The notes beneath the pieces are model-generated. The model did not search any database. It saw only the letters and a program-made list of their open reading frames with translations, and had not been told where the DNA came from. A DNA stretch of 64,000 bases from an uncultured Pelagibacteraceae bacterium (GTDB lineage: Bacteria; Pseudomonadota; Alphaproteobacteria; Pelagibacterales; Pelagibacteraceae), in the NCBI GenBank assembly GCA_902599665.1, contig CACKGK010000004.1, positions 45,664 to 109,663 of the forward strand, read 5' to 3'. Below, in pieces: positions 34,626-43,850 of this stretch; within the stretch, counting starts at the first letter, position 1; each line of letters starts with the position of its first letter. Made by a program: the position numbers and the translations under genes.

Positions 34626-35521
34626 TAATCATGCCCATCCGTGTTAAAATTATAAATCTTTTCGTCTAAAGAATTATATTTTTCGTATTCAACTAAATCA
34701 TATAACCTTTTCCGCGTTTGCATTTTATCAATAATATTATTTTGATGTCCATCAGCAAAAATGGCACGCAAACCATCTTCAACATTTTTCATTGCCAATC
34801 TTTGAGTGGAGACTGGATAAATGACTATATTATATCCTAAGTCTTGAAGCTGTTTATAATCAAGTAATTTGGATTTGCCAAATTCAGTCATATTGGCTAA
34901 AAGATAACAATCTAGAGACTTTCTCACTAATTCAAATTCTTTTTCATCTTTTAAAGCTTCTGGGAATATTACTTCAGCCCCAGCATCAACATATGCTTTG
35001 CATCTGTCTAACATGCTATCTATTCCCTCCACACTATTTGCATCGGATCTTGCTATAATCTTAAAATTTTTATCTTTTTTAGCGCTCACACATTCTTTTA
35101 TCTTATCAACCATTTTCTCTTTTGAGATAAGCTCTTTGTTATCCAAATGACCACATCTTTTCTGTTCAATTTGATCTTCCAAATGAACAGCAGCAACTCC
35201 AAATTCTTCAAATGTCTCAATTGTCTCTTTGCATGATTTAAATCCAGTATCAATATCAACAATTGTTGGAAGATTTGTTACTCTAGAAATTAAATAGGAT
35301 CTTGTGCTTACATCTTGCAGAGTTGTTAAACCAATATCTGGAAATCCCAAATCATTTGCCATAACTCCACCTGACACATAGACCGCATCATAACCAATTT
35401 CTTCAATTAATTTTGCAGTTAATGGATTGTAAGCACCAGGCACCCTTAGAATTTTGTTAGATTTAAGTTTAGTATCTAAGTCAATTCTTTTTTGAGCCAA
35501 ATCTTTTTCTACAAAATGCAT
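34625..35521 (-). CDS. prpB: 2-Methylisocitrate lyase
   Basis: A 298-residue member of the isocitrate lyase/PEP mutase family that splits 2-methylisocitrate into pyruvate and succinate. The catalytic loop appears as EQKRCGHL, where PrpB enzymes have KKCGH; the metal-binding DIDTGF and HLEDQ segments are present. The start RVPGAYNPLTAKLIEEIGYDAVYVSGG is typical. It overlaps prpC by one base and is directly preceded by prpD with no gap, forming the methylcitrate operon. Confidence 0.93.
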   Translation of the reverse strand: MHFVEKDLAQKRIDLDTKLKSNKILRVPGAYNPLTAKLIEEIGYDAVYVSGGVMANDLGFPDIGLTTLQDVSTRSYLISRVTNLPTIVDIDTGFKSCKETIETFEEFGVAAVHLEDQIEQKRCGHLDNKELISKEKMVDKIKECVSAKKDKNFKIIARSDANSVEGIDSMLDRCKAYVDAGAEVIFPEALKDEKEFELVRKSLDCYLLANMTEFGKSKLLDYKQLQDLGYNIVIYPVSTQRLAMKNVEDGLRAIFADGHQNNIIDKMQTRKRLYDLVEYEKYNSLDEKIYNFNTDGHD

Positions 35522-37024
35522 TTAAAAAATACCTCTTCTATTATTATTTTTTAAATATTTTCTACTCACTTCAATATTTAATTTATTAAGATTACCTTTT
35601 TTCAATTTTTTTAATTTTTGTACAGTTTTTAAAAATCTATTACTTTCTTTTTTTGAAATAATATTATTAGTTAAAGTTAAAAATTTTTTAATGTAATTTT
35701 TTCTTTCAAAAGGTCTAGCTCCATACGGATGTGCATCAGCTCTTTCTAGTTCTTCAGATACTTTTTTACCATTATTTAAAGTAATAACAACTTTTGCACC
35801 AAATGATTTCTTTTTAGGATCAGGGTGATGATATTTTTTAGTCCACTTTTTATCTTCATGAGTTTTTATAGATCTCCATATTTTAATTGTACTCTTTCTA
35901 TTGGCTCTTGATTTTGTATATGACTTTACATGATGCCAATCAGCATCCTCTAAAGCTACAGCAAAAATATACATTATTGAGTGATCTAATGTTTCTCGAG
36001 AAGCATTTGGATCCATCTTTTGTGGATCATTCGCTCCAGTACCAATTACAAAATGTGTATGATGGCTAGTAAAAATATCAATTTTTTTAATATTATTTAA
36101 ATTTGAAATTTTTTTATTTAATTTTTTACCAATATCAATGAGTGCTTGCGCTTGATATTCTGCTGAGTATTCTTTTGTATATGTTTCTAAAATAGCTTTT
36201 TTAGGCTCATTTTTTTTTGGCAAAGGAACATAATATTTTGCGTTCTTTCCGTCTAAAATTCTTGCAATAACACTGTCTTCGCCTTCATATATAGGACTAG
36301 GTGCACCTTCGCCTCTCATTGCTCTATCAACTGCTTCTATCGCTAATTTACCAGCATGAGCAGGCGCGTATGCTTTCCAACTTGAAATTTCACCCTTTCT
36401 TGATTGACGTGTTGAAATTGAAACATGAAGAGCTTGTTGAACTGCTTGATAAATAGTTTCAGTATTTAGTTTTAGCATTGAACCTATTCCTGCAGCAACG
36501 CTTGGTCCTAAATGTGCAATGTGATCAATTTTATGTTTATGAAGACAAATTCCTTTTACTAAGTTTACTTGAACTTCATAAGCAGTAATAATTCCTCTTA
36601 AAAGATCCAATCCACTTTTTTTAAGTTTTTCCCCAACAGCTAAGATTGGAGGAATGTTGTCACCTGGATGACTATAGTCAGCTGCTAGAAAAGTATCATG
36701 AAAATCTAATTCTCTAACTGCCGTTCCATTTGCCCAGGCTGCCCATTCAGGATCAAATTTTACTTTAGAATTAATTCCAAAAATTGTTGATCCTGACTTT
36801 CTTAAATGACCTTTAGCCATTTCTCTTGCAGATATAACTGGTTTTCTGTTTAATGAAGCAATAGCAACTGACGCATTATCAATTATTCTATTGATAACCA
36901 TATCTATTGAGTCTTTATTTAACTTTGAATTATCACTTGCAATTTCTGCAATTTTCCACGCAAGCTGTCTCTTCTTTGAAAGATTTATTTTTGATGGGTA
37001 TACTTTAATAGTGTTTAACAACAA
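35522..37024 (-). CDS. prpD: 2-Methylcitrate dehydratase
   Basis: A 500-residue MmgE/PrpD-family dehydratase that converts 2-methylcitrate to 2-methyl-cis-aconitate. [25 protein letters not shown] and [17 protein letters not shown] are family landmarks, as is the C-terminal [25 protein letters not shown] start at 37024 is supported by AGGAG at 37030-37034; an adjacent TTG is equally possible. No acnD or prpF is present here, so the hydration step probably uses a general aconitase. gph lies 53 bases upstream on the same strand. Confidence 0.93.
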   Translation of the reverse strand: MLLNTIKVYPSKINLSKKRQLAWKIAEIASDNSKLNKDSIDMVINRIIDNASVAIASLNRKPVISAREMAKGHLRKSGSTIFGINSKVKFDPEWAAWANGTAVRELDFHDTFLAADYSHPGDNIPPILAVGEKLKKSGLDLLRGIITAYEVQVNLVKGICLHKHKIDHIAHLGPSVAAGIGSMLKLNTETIYQAVQQALHVSISTRQSRKGEISSWKAYAPAHAGKLAIEAVDRAMRGEGAPSPIYEGEDSVIARILDGKNAKYYVPLPKKNEPKKAILETYTKEYSAEYQAQALIDIGKKLNKKISNLNNIKKIDIFTSHHTHFVIGTGANDPQKMDPNASRETLDHSIMYIFAVALEDADWHHVKSYTKSRANRKSTIKIWRSIKTHEDKKWTKKYHHPDPKKKSFGAKVVITLNNGKKVSEELERADAHPYGARPFERKNYIKKFLTLTNNIISKKESNRFLKTVQKLKKLKKGNLNKLNIEVSRKYLKNNNRRGIF

Positions 37025-37077
37025 AATGTCTCCTAGCTTATGATTTTGTTTTAATAGTTAAAATAAATTAATCAATA

Positions 37078-37743
37078 TTAAAGATATTCAGTTATAATTT
37101 TCTCAATACCCACGAAATCTTTAACTAAGTGATTATGATATATTTCACTAGATTTCTTTTCAGTATATCCATATTTTAGCAAAATTATTGGAATTTCTGC
37201 AGCTTTAGCTGCGTTTGCATCTGTTTCACTATCACCAATCATAAGTGATTTATTTATGTCACCATCCAAAATTTCAATAGTAGTAGTTAAATGCCTAGGA
37301 TCTGGTTTACAATATTCAAAAGTATTGTACCCAGCAACATATTCAAAGTAATCATAAATTCCAATTTTTTTTAAAAGATCAACTGCTAAATGCTCAGTCT
37401 TATTAGTGCATACTGCCATAGAAATATTTTTTTTTTTACACCAATTTAAAAATTCCTTTACTCCATTTATTAACTTACTTTCATGAAATATATTTTCTCC
37501 ATAATAAGATAAAAATTCACTTGTCATCTCGTTTTGAATTTTTTCATCAAACCATTTCCATTGACCATTAGCTTTTGCCATCATTGCTTTTGCACCTCTA
37601 CCAACGGCATTTTTCAATTCACCTAAAGTTTTTGTTGGATATCCAAATTTTTTCATAACATGATTATGAGCACGAATTAAATCTGGAGCTGTATCAATCA
37701 AAGTGCCATCTAGATCAAAAAGAATGGTAAATTTTTGTGTCAT
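37078..37743 (-). CDS. gph: Phosphoglycolate phosphatase-like HAD hydrolase
   Basis: A 221-residue HAD-IA phosphatase. The nucleophile motif is FDLDGTLIDTAPD, followed by the cap domain, VCTNKTEHL (motif II), KPDPRHL (motif III) and IGDSETDANAA (motif IV). VGRGAKAMM matches the Gph branch, which removes phosphate from 2-phosphoglycolate made during DNA repair or oxygenase reactions. It is on the same strand as the prp genes but 53 bases ahead, so co-transcription is possible though not certain. Confidence 0.85.
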   Translation of the reverse strand: MTQKFTILFDLDGTLIDTAPDLIRAHNHVMKKFGYPTKTLGELKNAVGRGAKAMMAKANGQWKWFDEKIQNEMTSEFLSYYGENIFHESKLINGVKEFLNWCKKKNISMAVCTNKTEHLAVDLLKKIGIYDYFEYVAGYNTFEYCKPDPRHLTTTIEILDGDINKSLMIGDSETDANAAKAAEIPIILLKYGYTEKKSSEIYHNHLVKDFVGIEKIITEYL

Positions 37744-37811
37744 TTAAAAGTATTATTAAGAAATATATTGTGAATTAATTAAACTAATACTCAAATATAT
37801 AAAAATATCAA

Positions 37812-38432
37812 ATGAAACAAAAAAAATTAACTAATATTCAATTAAAATTAAGAAACAAATTTTTAAGAAATGGTGTCAAAATGATTGCTCCAGAGACAGT
37901 CTTTTTTTCTAAAAGTACAAAAATAGGAAAAAATGTAACTATTGAACCTTATGTAGTAATTTCTGATAAAGTTTCAGTAGGAGACAATGTTAGAATTTTA
38001 TCTTTCTCTCATTTAGAAGGAGTTAAGATTGAAAATAATGTAAATATTGGACCATATGCAAGATTAAGACCAGGAACAATTCTTAAATCAGGATCTAAAG
38101 TTGGAAATTTTGTTGAGGTGAAAAAAAGTATTATAGGCAAAGACTCTAAATTAAATCACCTTTCTTATATAGGTGATTCAAATTTAGGTAAAAAAGTAAA
38201 TATTGGTGCAGGAGCAATTACATGTAATTATGACGGTATTAAAAAAAGCAAAACAACAATTGGTGATGAAGTTTTTGTTGGTTCAAATTCATCCCTGGTT
38301 GCCCCAATTAAACTTGAAAAAAAAAGTACAATTGGTGCAGGATCAGTTATTACAAAAAAAGTTTCTAAAAATACATTAGCCTTAACAAGAGCTGAGCAAA
38401 TTGAAGTAAAAAACTATAAGAGAAAAAAATAA
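37812..38432 (+). CDS. GlmU acetyltransferase domain only (glucosamine-1-phosphate N-acetyltransferase)
   Basis: A 206-residue left-handed beta-helix protein equal to the C-terminal half of GlmU. Acetyltransferase residues are kept: GPYARLRPG, VEVKKS, NHLSYIGD (H116) and NIGAGAITCNYDG. The first 30 residues correspond to the GlmU interdomain helix, and the about 230-residue uridyltransferase domain is absent. It is not a truncation by frameshift, since the opposite-strand gph gene is directly upstream. It should acetylate glucosamine-1-phosphate and is immediately followed by glmS. Uridylylation must be done by another enzyme. Confidence 0.88.
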   Translation: MKQKKLTNIQLKLRNKFLRNGVKMIAPETVFFSKSTKIGKNVTIEPYVVISDKVSVGDNVRILSFSHLEGVKIENNVNIGPYARLRPGTILKSGSKVGNFVEVKKSIIGKDSKLNHLSYIGDSNLGKKVNIGAGAITCNYDGIKKSKTTIGDEVFVGSNSSLVAPIKLEKKSTIGAGSVITKKVSKNTLALTRAEQIEVKNYKRKK

Positions 38433-40253
38433 ATGTGTGGAATAATTGGAATAATAAGCACAAAAGAAGTTTCTAATAGAATAATTAATTCATTAAAAAA
38501 ACTAGAGTATAGAGGTTATGACTCTGCAGGAATTGCAACTCTAGTTGATGGAAATATTAATGAGGTAAAGTGTGAAGGTAGAGTTGATGTATTAGAAAAA
38601 GATATATCAAATTTAAATCTTAAAGGAGATATCGGTATCGGACATGTTAGATGGGCAACTCACGGTAAACCGAGTAAAATTAATGCTCACCCACATTCAT
38701 CAGATCAGGTTTCAGTTGTACATAATGGCATTATAGAAAATTCAACAATTTTAAAAAAAATTTTAGAGAAAAAGGGATATATATTTAAATCACAAACTGA
38801 CACAGAGGTAATAGCTCATCTTGTTACAGACTATTTAAAAAAAAATTCTTTGAAAGATACTATTATAAAAGTACTGAAAAAACTTCATGGTAGTTTTGCT
38901 TTAGGTATAATTTTTAAAGATAGAAATGATTTAATGATTGGCGCTAGAAGAGGATCACCTTTGGCTGTTGGATATGGACCAAATGAAAACTACCTAGGAT
39001 CAGATTCATACGCACTGAAATCTATGACAAATAAAATCTCTTATTTAGATGATGGAGAATTTTGTATCATTAAAAAAGATCAAATAGAGTTTTTTGAAAG
39101 TAACGGAAAAAAAATAAACAAAAAAGTAATGAATTTATCTAAAGAAGAAATTCAATATGACAAAGGTGACTATAAATATTTTATGGAAAAAGAAATAGAT
39201 GAACAGCCGTCTACTATTAATGATTGCATAAATGAGTATGTTGATAAATACAATAAACAGATAAATATTTATAATTTTCCTTGGAAAATAAATTCTTTTC
39301 AATCAGTTGTGCTTATTGGCTGTGGTACAGCCTATCACTCTTGTTTAGTGGCAAAGTATTGGCTGGAACAAAATACAAATCTAGATGTGAGTATAGATAT
39401 AGCTTCAGAATTTAGATATCGAAAGGTTAGGTTTAAAAAAGATTGTTTGTATGTGTTTGTTTCTCAATCAGGTGAAACTGCAGATACTTATGCAGCTTTA
39501 GAATTATGTAAAAAAAATAAAATGAAAACTTGCGCAGTTGTAAATGTTGTTGAAAGTTCAATAGCGAGAGATGCTGATTTAGTTTTACCTATTTATTGTG
39601 GTCAAGAAATTGGTGTTGCCTCCACAAAAGCGTTTCTTGGACAAATGTTAGTGCTATATATTTTGTCTATAAAAATTTCATTCGATCAAAAATCTATTAC
39701 AAAACAAGAATATCAATCTAAAATTAAAAATTTACTATTACTGTCTAATTCAGCAAAAAAAACACTTAAATTAGATGATAAACTTTTAAATATTGGTAAA
39801 GTTTTTGCACATGCTAAAGGATGTATGTTTTTAGGAAGAGGCTATTCTTTTCCTATTGCCTTAGAGGGTGCTTTAAAGTTAAAAGAATTAGCCTATGTAC
39901 ATGCTGAGGGTTATCCTGCTGGCGAAATGAAACATGGACCTTTAGCCTTAATAGAAGAGGGTATGCCAGTAGTTGTTATAGCCCCTAGAGATGATCATTA
40001 TAAAAAAACGATGTCTAATATGCAGGAAGTTATTGCAAGAGGGGCAAAGGTTTTACTAATAACAAATAAAAATAAAGATGAAGTTGTTTCTGAAAATATT
40101 TGGGAGCAAATAGAAGTTGATAAATTACATGATGAATTAATTCCGTTTCTAGTAACTATACCTCTACAAAAACTTGCTTTTTATTCAGCACTTGAAAAGG
40201 GTTATGATATAGATAAACCAAGAAATTTAGCAAAATCTGTTACTGTTGAATAA
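38433..40253 (+). CDS. glmS: Glutamine-fructose-6-phosphate aminotransferase
   Basis: A full-length 606-residue GlmS that makes glucosamine-6-phosphate from fructose-6-phosphate and glutamine. Cys2 of MCGIIGI is the glutaminase nucleophile after Met removal; GHVRWATHGKPS and LEYRGYDSAGI complete that domain. Two SIS domains follow (IGCGTAYHSC, SQSGETADTYAAL; GRGYSFPIALEGALKLKELAY), and the C-terminus ends DKPRNLAKSVTVE as usual. The ATG follows the GlmU-domain stop with no gap. I saw no glmS ribozyme or other leader. Confidence 0.96.
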   Translation: MCGIIGIISTKEVSNRIINSLKKLEYRGYDSAGIATLVDGNINEVKCEGRVDVLEKDISNLNLKGDIGIGHVRWATHGKPSKINAHPHSSDQVSVVHNGIIENSTILKKILEKKGYIFKSQTDTEVIAHLVTDYLKKNSLKDTIIKVLKKLHGSFALGIIFKDRNDLMIGARRGSPLAVGYGPNENYLGSDSYALKSMTNKISYLDDGEFCIIKKDQIEFFESNGKKINKKVMNLSKEEIQYDKGDYKYFMEKEIDEQPSTINDCINEYVDKYNKQINIYNFPWKINSFQSVVLIGCGTAYHSCLVAKYWLEQNTNLDVSIDIASEFRYRKVRFKKDCLYVFVSQSGETADTYAALELCKKNKMKTCAVVNVVESSIARDADLVLPIYCGQEIGVASTKAFLGQMLVLYILSIKISFDQKSITKQEYQSKIKNLLLLSNSAKKTLKLDDKLLNIGKVFAHAKGCMFLGRGYSFPIALEGALKLKELAYVHAEGYPAGEMKHGPLALIEEGMPVVVIAPRDDHYKKTMSNMQEVIARGAKVLLITNKNKDEVVSENIWEQIEVDKLHDELIPFLVTIPLQKLAFYSALEKGYDIDKPRNLAKSVTVE

Positions 40254-40288
40254 TATCTAAACTCTGCTAGAACACTCGTAGGTTGAAT

Positions 40289-41668
40289 ATGAAAAAATGG
40301 AAAGTTAATAGTTGGCGAAATTATCCAGTCAAACACATCCCTGAATATAAGGATGTGGGTGAACTAAATTTAGTTTTAAATAAATTAAAAAATTTTCCTC
40401 CATTAGTATTTGCAGGTGAAACAAGACATCTTAAAGATCAACTAGCTAATGTTGTAGATGGAAAAGCATTTTTGTTGCAAGGTGGAGACTGCGCTGAGAG
40501 TTTTGCAGAGTTTCATCCAGATAATATAAGAGACTATTTTAAATTAATGTTACAGATGTCTCTGGTACTTACATATTCAGCATCCTTACCTGTTGTTAAA
40601 CTTGGAAGAATTGCTGGTCAATTTTCTAAGCCAAGAAGTGCACCAACAGAAAAAATTGGAGATGTAGAACTTCCTAGTTATCTTGGAGATAATATTAATT
40701 CCATAGAATTTACTGAAAAAGGTAGAGCTTATGATCCAAAGAGATTATTTAGAGCTTATTCACAATCTGCTTCAACTTTAAATTTATTAAGAGCATTTTC
40801 AAATGGTGGTTTTGCTGATTTAAAAAATGTTCATATGTGGAATTTAGGTTATATTAAATCTGCAGCTCAAGCTAAAAAATTTAAGGAATTAGAGGATAAA
40901 ATAGCTGATGCCCTAGCTTTCATGGAAGCTTGTGGAATCACATCTGACTTTAATAGAAGGCTATACACTGTTAATTTCTGGACTTCTCATGAAGCTCTAC
41001 ATTTACCATTTGAAGAAGCTATGACTAGGATAGACTCAACCACAGGCGAATACCATGATACTTCAGCACATTTTGTTTGGATAGGTGATAGAACAAGACA
41101 AATTGATGGTGGACATGTTGAATTCTGTAAAGGAATTGAAAACCCAATTGGAATTAAATGTGGACCAACCTCTAAGCCCGAGGAAATTGCTAAAATTTGT
41201 GAATTAATTAACCCTAAAAATGAAAAAGGAAAAATTACTTTAATTTCTAGATTTGGTCATGATCAGGTAGAAAAATATTTACCAAAACTAATTAGAGGAA
41301 TTAAAAAAGAGGGGCTAAACGTGATCTGGTCATGTGATCCAATGCATGGAAATACAATTAAATCAACTACTGGATTTAAAACAAGACCTTTTAATAATGT
41401 TTTAAATGAAGTTAAAAATGTATTTGGTGTTCATCAAAGTGAAGGTTCATACGCTGGTGGTCTTCACATCGAAATGACTGGACAGAATGTGACAGAATGT
41501 ACTGGTGGAGCTCAAAAAATATCAGACACGGATTTATCAAGTAGATATCACACACAATGTGATCCAAGACTAAATGCTAATCAAGCTCTTGAGTTAGCTT
41601 TTTTAATATCAGATGAGATTAAAAAGAATACCTTGTATGCTAAAAACGGTATTAGAGCGGCATCTTAA
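40289..41668 (+). CDS. 3-Deoxy-7-phosphoheptulonate synthase, class II (plant type)
   Basis: A 459-residue class II DAHP synthase, which joins phosphoenolpyruvate and erythrose-4-phosphate at the entry to aromatic amino acid synthesis. Landmarks include FLLQGGDCAESFAEFHPDNIRD, KLGRIAGQFSKPRS, FWTSHEALHLPFEEAMTR and WSCDPMHGNT with the metal-binding Cys and His. I start at ATG 40289, six bases after the track TTG; a weak AGG lies ahead. It belongs to the plus-strand core block between glmS and nadE. Confidence 0.95.
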   Translation: MKKWKVNSWRNYPVKHIPEYKDVGELNLVLNKLKNFPPLVFAGETRHLKDQLANVVDGKAFLLQGGDCAESFAEFHPDNIRDYFKLMLQMSLVLTYSASLPVVKLGRIAGQFSKPRSAPTEKIGDVELPSYLGDNINSIEFTEKGRAYDPKRLFRAYSQSASTLNLLRAFSNGGFADLKNVHMWNLGYIKSAAQAKKFKELEDKIADALAFMEACGITSDFNRRLYTVNFWTSHEALHLPFEEAMTRIDSTTGEYHDTSAHFVWIGDRTRQIDGGHVEFCKGIENPIGIKCGPTSKPEEIAKICELINPKNEKGKITLISRFGHDQVEKYLPKLIRGIKKEGLNVIWSCDPMHGNTIKSTTGFKTRPFNNVLNEVKNVFGVHQSEGSYAGGLHIEMTGQNVTECTGGAQKISDTDLSSRYHTQCDPRLNANQALELAFLISDEIKKNTLYAKNGIRAAS

Positions 41669-41705
41669 TCATTTAATTTTATAAATTAATTATTATACTT
41701 TAATT

Positions 41706-42443
41706 ATGGAACCGAGCAAAAAAGTCATATTTATTAAAGATTGGATATTGAATTACGTAAATTCAATGCCTAAAAAAGCTGAATCTTTAGTAATAGGAAT
41801 TTCTGGTGGAATAGATTCATCTGTTTCGAGTACGTTGAGTGCAATGACGGGTCTTAAAACAATAGTTTTATCAATGCCTATAAAACAAAAAAGCGCACAA
41901 CATGATTTAAGTTTAAAGCACCAAGAGTGGCTAAAACAAAATTTTAAAAATGTTGAGGGCATTACAGTAGAGCTAGATGACCTTTTTTCTACATTTGAAA
42001 ATACTTTAAAAAATTTTAATAGTTTGCATGGCATGGCAAACTCTAGAGCGAGATTAAGAATGACTACTCTTTATCAAGTTGCTGCAGCAAATAATGGAAT
42101 AGTAGTTGGCACAGGAAATAAAGTTGAAGACTTTGGCGTAGGTTTTTACACAAAGTATGGTGATGGTGGCGTTGATATATCACCAATAGCTGATTGCAAT
42201 AAAACAGAAGTTTGGCAATTAGGAAAAGAATTAAAAATTTTACAAGAGATCATAGATGCGCCCCCAACAGATGGTTTGTGGGACGACGGTAGAACTGATG
42301 AAGGTCAATTGGGTTTAAGTTATAAAGAACTTGAAGAAGCAATGGAAAATGAAAATTCAAAAAATAGAGAAAAATATATCCAAATAAGAAACGCAAATTT
42401 GCATAAAATGGATCCAATTCCTGTTTGCAAGATTCCTAACTAA
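41706..42443 (+). CDS. nadE: NAD synthetase (ammonia-dependent)
   Basis: A 245-residue NadE that amidates nicotinic acid adenine dinucleotide to NAD with ATP. The P-loop-like SGGIDSSVSS near residue 31, NSRARLRMTTLYQVAA, and GTGNKVEDFGVGFYTKYGDGGVDI are all family motifs. No N-terminal glutaminase domain is present, so it should use free ammonia. The C-terminus PTDGLWDDGRTDEGQLG is also typical. It is a single gene in the plus-strand block with short gaps on both sides. Confidence 0.94.
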   Translation: MEPSKKVIFIKDWILNYVNSMPKKAESLVIGISGGIDSSVSSTLSAMTGLKTIVLSMPIKQKSAQHDLSLKHQEWLKQNFKNVEGITVELDDLFSTFENTLKNFNSLHGMANSRARLRMTTLYQVAAANNGIVVGTGNKVEDFGVGFYTKYGDGGVDISPIADCNKTEVWQLGKELKILQEIIDAPPTDGLWDDGRTDEGQLGLSYKELEEAMENENSKNREKYIQIRNANLHKMDPIPVCKIPN

Positions 42444-42488
42444 TCAAATAGATTCACAAATCTATAATTTAAGTATATTCCTACAATA

Positions 42489-43850
42489 ATGAATAAAGAT
42501 ATTTTTTTAACAAATAGCTACGGTGGAAAAAAAGAAAAATTCCTACCAATTGATGAAAATAATATCAAAATGTATGTTTGTGGCCCAACTGTTTACGATG
42601 ATCCACATATAGGGAATGCAAGGCCATTAGTTATATTTGATTTACTTTTTAAAGTCCTTAAGTGTAAATATGGAAATGATAAAGTTACATATGTAAGAAA
42701 TATTACAGATATTGACGATAAAATAATTCAGTCTGCAAAAGATAATAAAATTTCAATCAAAGATTTGACCACTAAAATAAATAATAATTTTCAAGAAGAT
42801 TGTAATTATCTTATTTGTGAAAAACCAAGCTTTCAACCTAAAGCAACTGAAAATATTAAAGAGATGATAGAGATGATTAGTATTTTAGTTGAAAAAGGTT
42901 TTGCATATGAAAGCAAGAACCATATCTACTTCGAGGTAAATAAATTTAAAGATTATGGAAAATTATCGAATAAAAAGATAGATGATTTAATATCTGGATC
43001 TAGAGTAGAGGTATCAAGTAATAAAAAAAACGCTGAAGATTTTGTATTATGGAAACCCTCAAATGATGACGAGCCTAGCTGGGCATCACCCTGGGGTAAG
43101 GGCAGACCTGGTTGGCATTTAGAATGTTCATCAATGTCAAAAAAATATCTTGGTGATAAATTTGATATTCATGGTGGTGGTAGAGATTTATTATTTCCAC
43201 ACCACGAGAATGAAATTGCACAATCATGTTGTGCCAATGGAACGGATGTTTTCTCTAATTACTGGGTTCACAATGGATTTATTACGCAATCAAATGAAAA
43301 AATGTCTAAATCGCAAGGCAATATTTTAAAAATAAGTAGTTTTAAAGAGAATGTTAATGGTCAAGCTTTAAGATTGGCTTTAATCAGTACACATTACAGA
43401 CAGCCACTAGATTGGAGTGATAAACTTTTAGAAGAAAGTAAAAGAACAATTGATAAATGGTACAATGGCTACATTGAATTAGATAAACCAAAATTAATTT
43501 CTGATGATGATCTACATCCTTTGTATGATGATTTAAATACGCCTAAGTATATAGCTAATCTTCATAAACTTTATGAAAAATCACAATCAGGAAATTTAGA
43601 AGATAAAAAAGTATTTGTATCTGCATGTAACTTCGTAGGACTACTTACTGAAACAAGAGAGGAATGGAATAATTTTAAAAAAAATAAATCGCCCTTAAGC
43701 AATGAGTTAATTGAAATAAAAATTAAAGAGCGAAATAAGGCTAGAGACAACAAAAATTACGAATTAGCTGACAAAATCCGTAATGAGCTTTTGGAAAAAG
43801 GAGTTCAAATAGAAGATAAAGATGGTAAAACCTCGTGGAAATTTAAGTAA
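42489..43850 (+). CDS. cysS: Cysteinyl-tRNA synthetase
   Basis: A 453-residue class I tRNA synthetase that charges tRNA-Cys. The HIGH-type motif is PHIGNARP, the KMSKS loop is KMSKSQGN, and the zinc site comes from CGPT, WHLECSSM and HHENEIAQS. The C-terminal anticodon-binding region (KERNKARDNKNYELADKIRNEL) is present. The stop overlaps the cimA start by one base. Length and motifs are normal for the family. Confidence 0.96.
   Translation: MNKDIFLTNSYGGKKEKFLPIDENNIKMYVCGPTVYDDPHIGNARPLVIFDLLFKVLKCKYGNDKVTYVRNITDIDDKIIQSAKDNKISIKDLTTKINNNFQEDCNYLICEKPSFQPKATENIKEMIEMISILVEKGFAYESKNHIYFEVNKFKDYGKLSNKKIDDLISGSRVEVSSNKKNAEDFVLWKPSNDDEPSWASPWGKGRPGWHLECSSMSKKYLGDKFDIHGGGRDLLFPHHENEIAQSCCANGTDVFSNYWVHNGFITQSNEKMSKSQGNILKISSFKENVNGQALRLALISTHYRQPLDWSDKLLEESKRTIDKWYNGYIELDKPKLISDDDLHPLYDDLNTPKYIANLHKLYEKSQSGNLEDKKVFVSACNFVGLLTETREEWNNFKKNKSPLSNELIEIKIKERNKARDNKNYELADKIRNELLEKGVQIEDKDGKTSWKFK

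Noticed and set aside
38300-38433. glmS ribozyme or riboswitch ahead of glmS
   Set aside because: The glmS ATG follows the upstream stop codon directly, leaving no leader for such an element.
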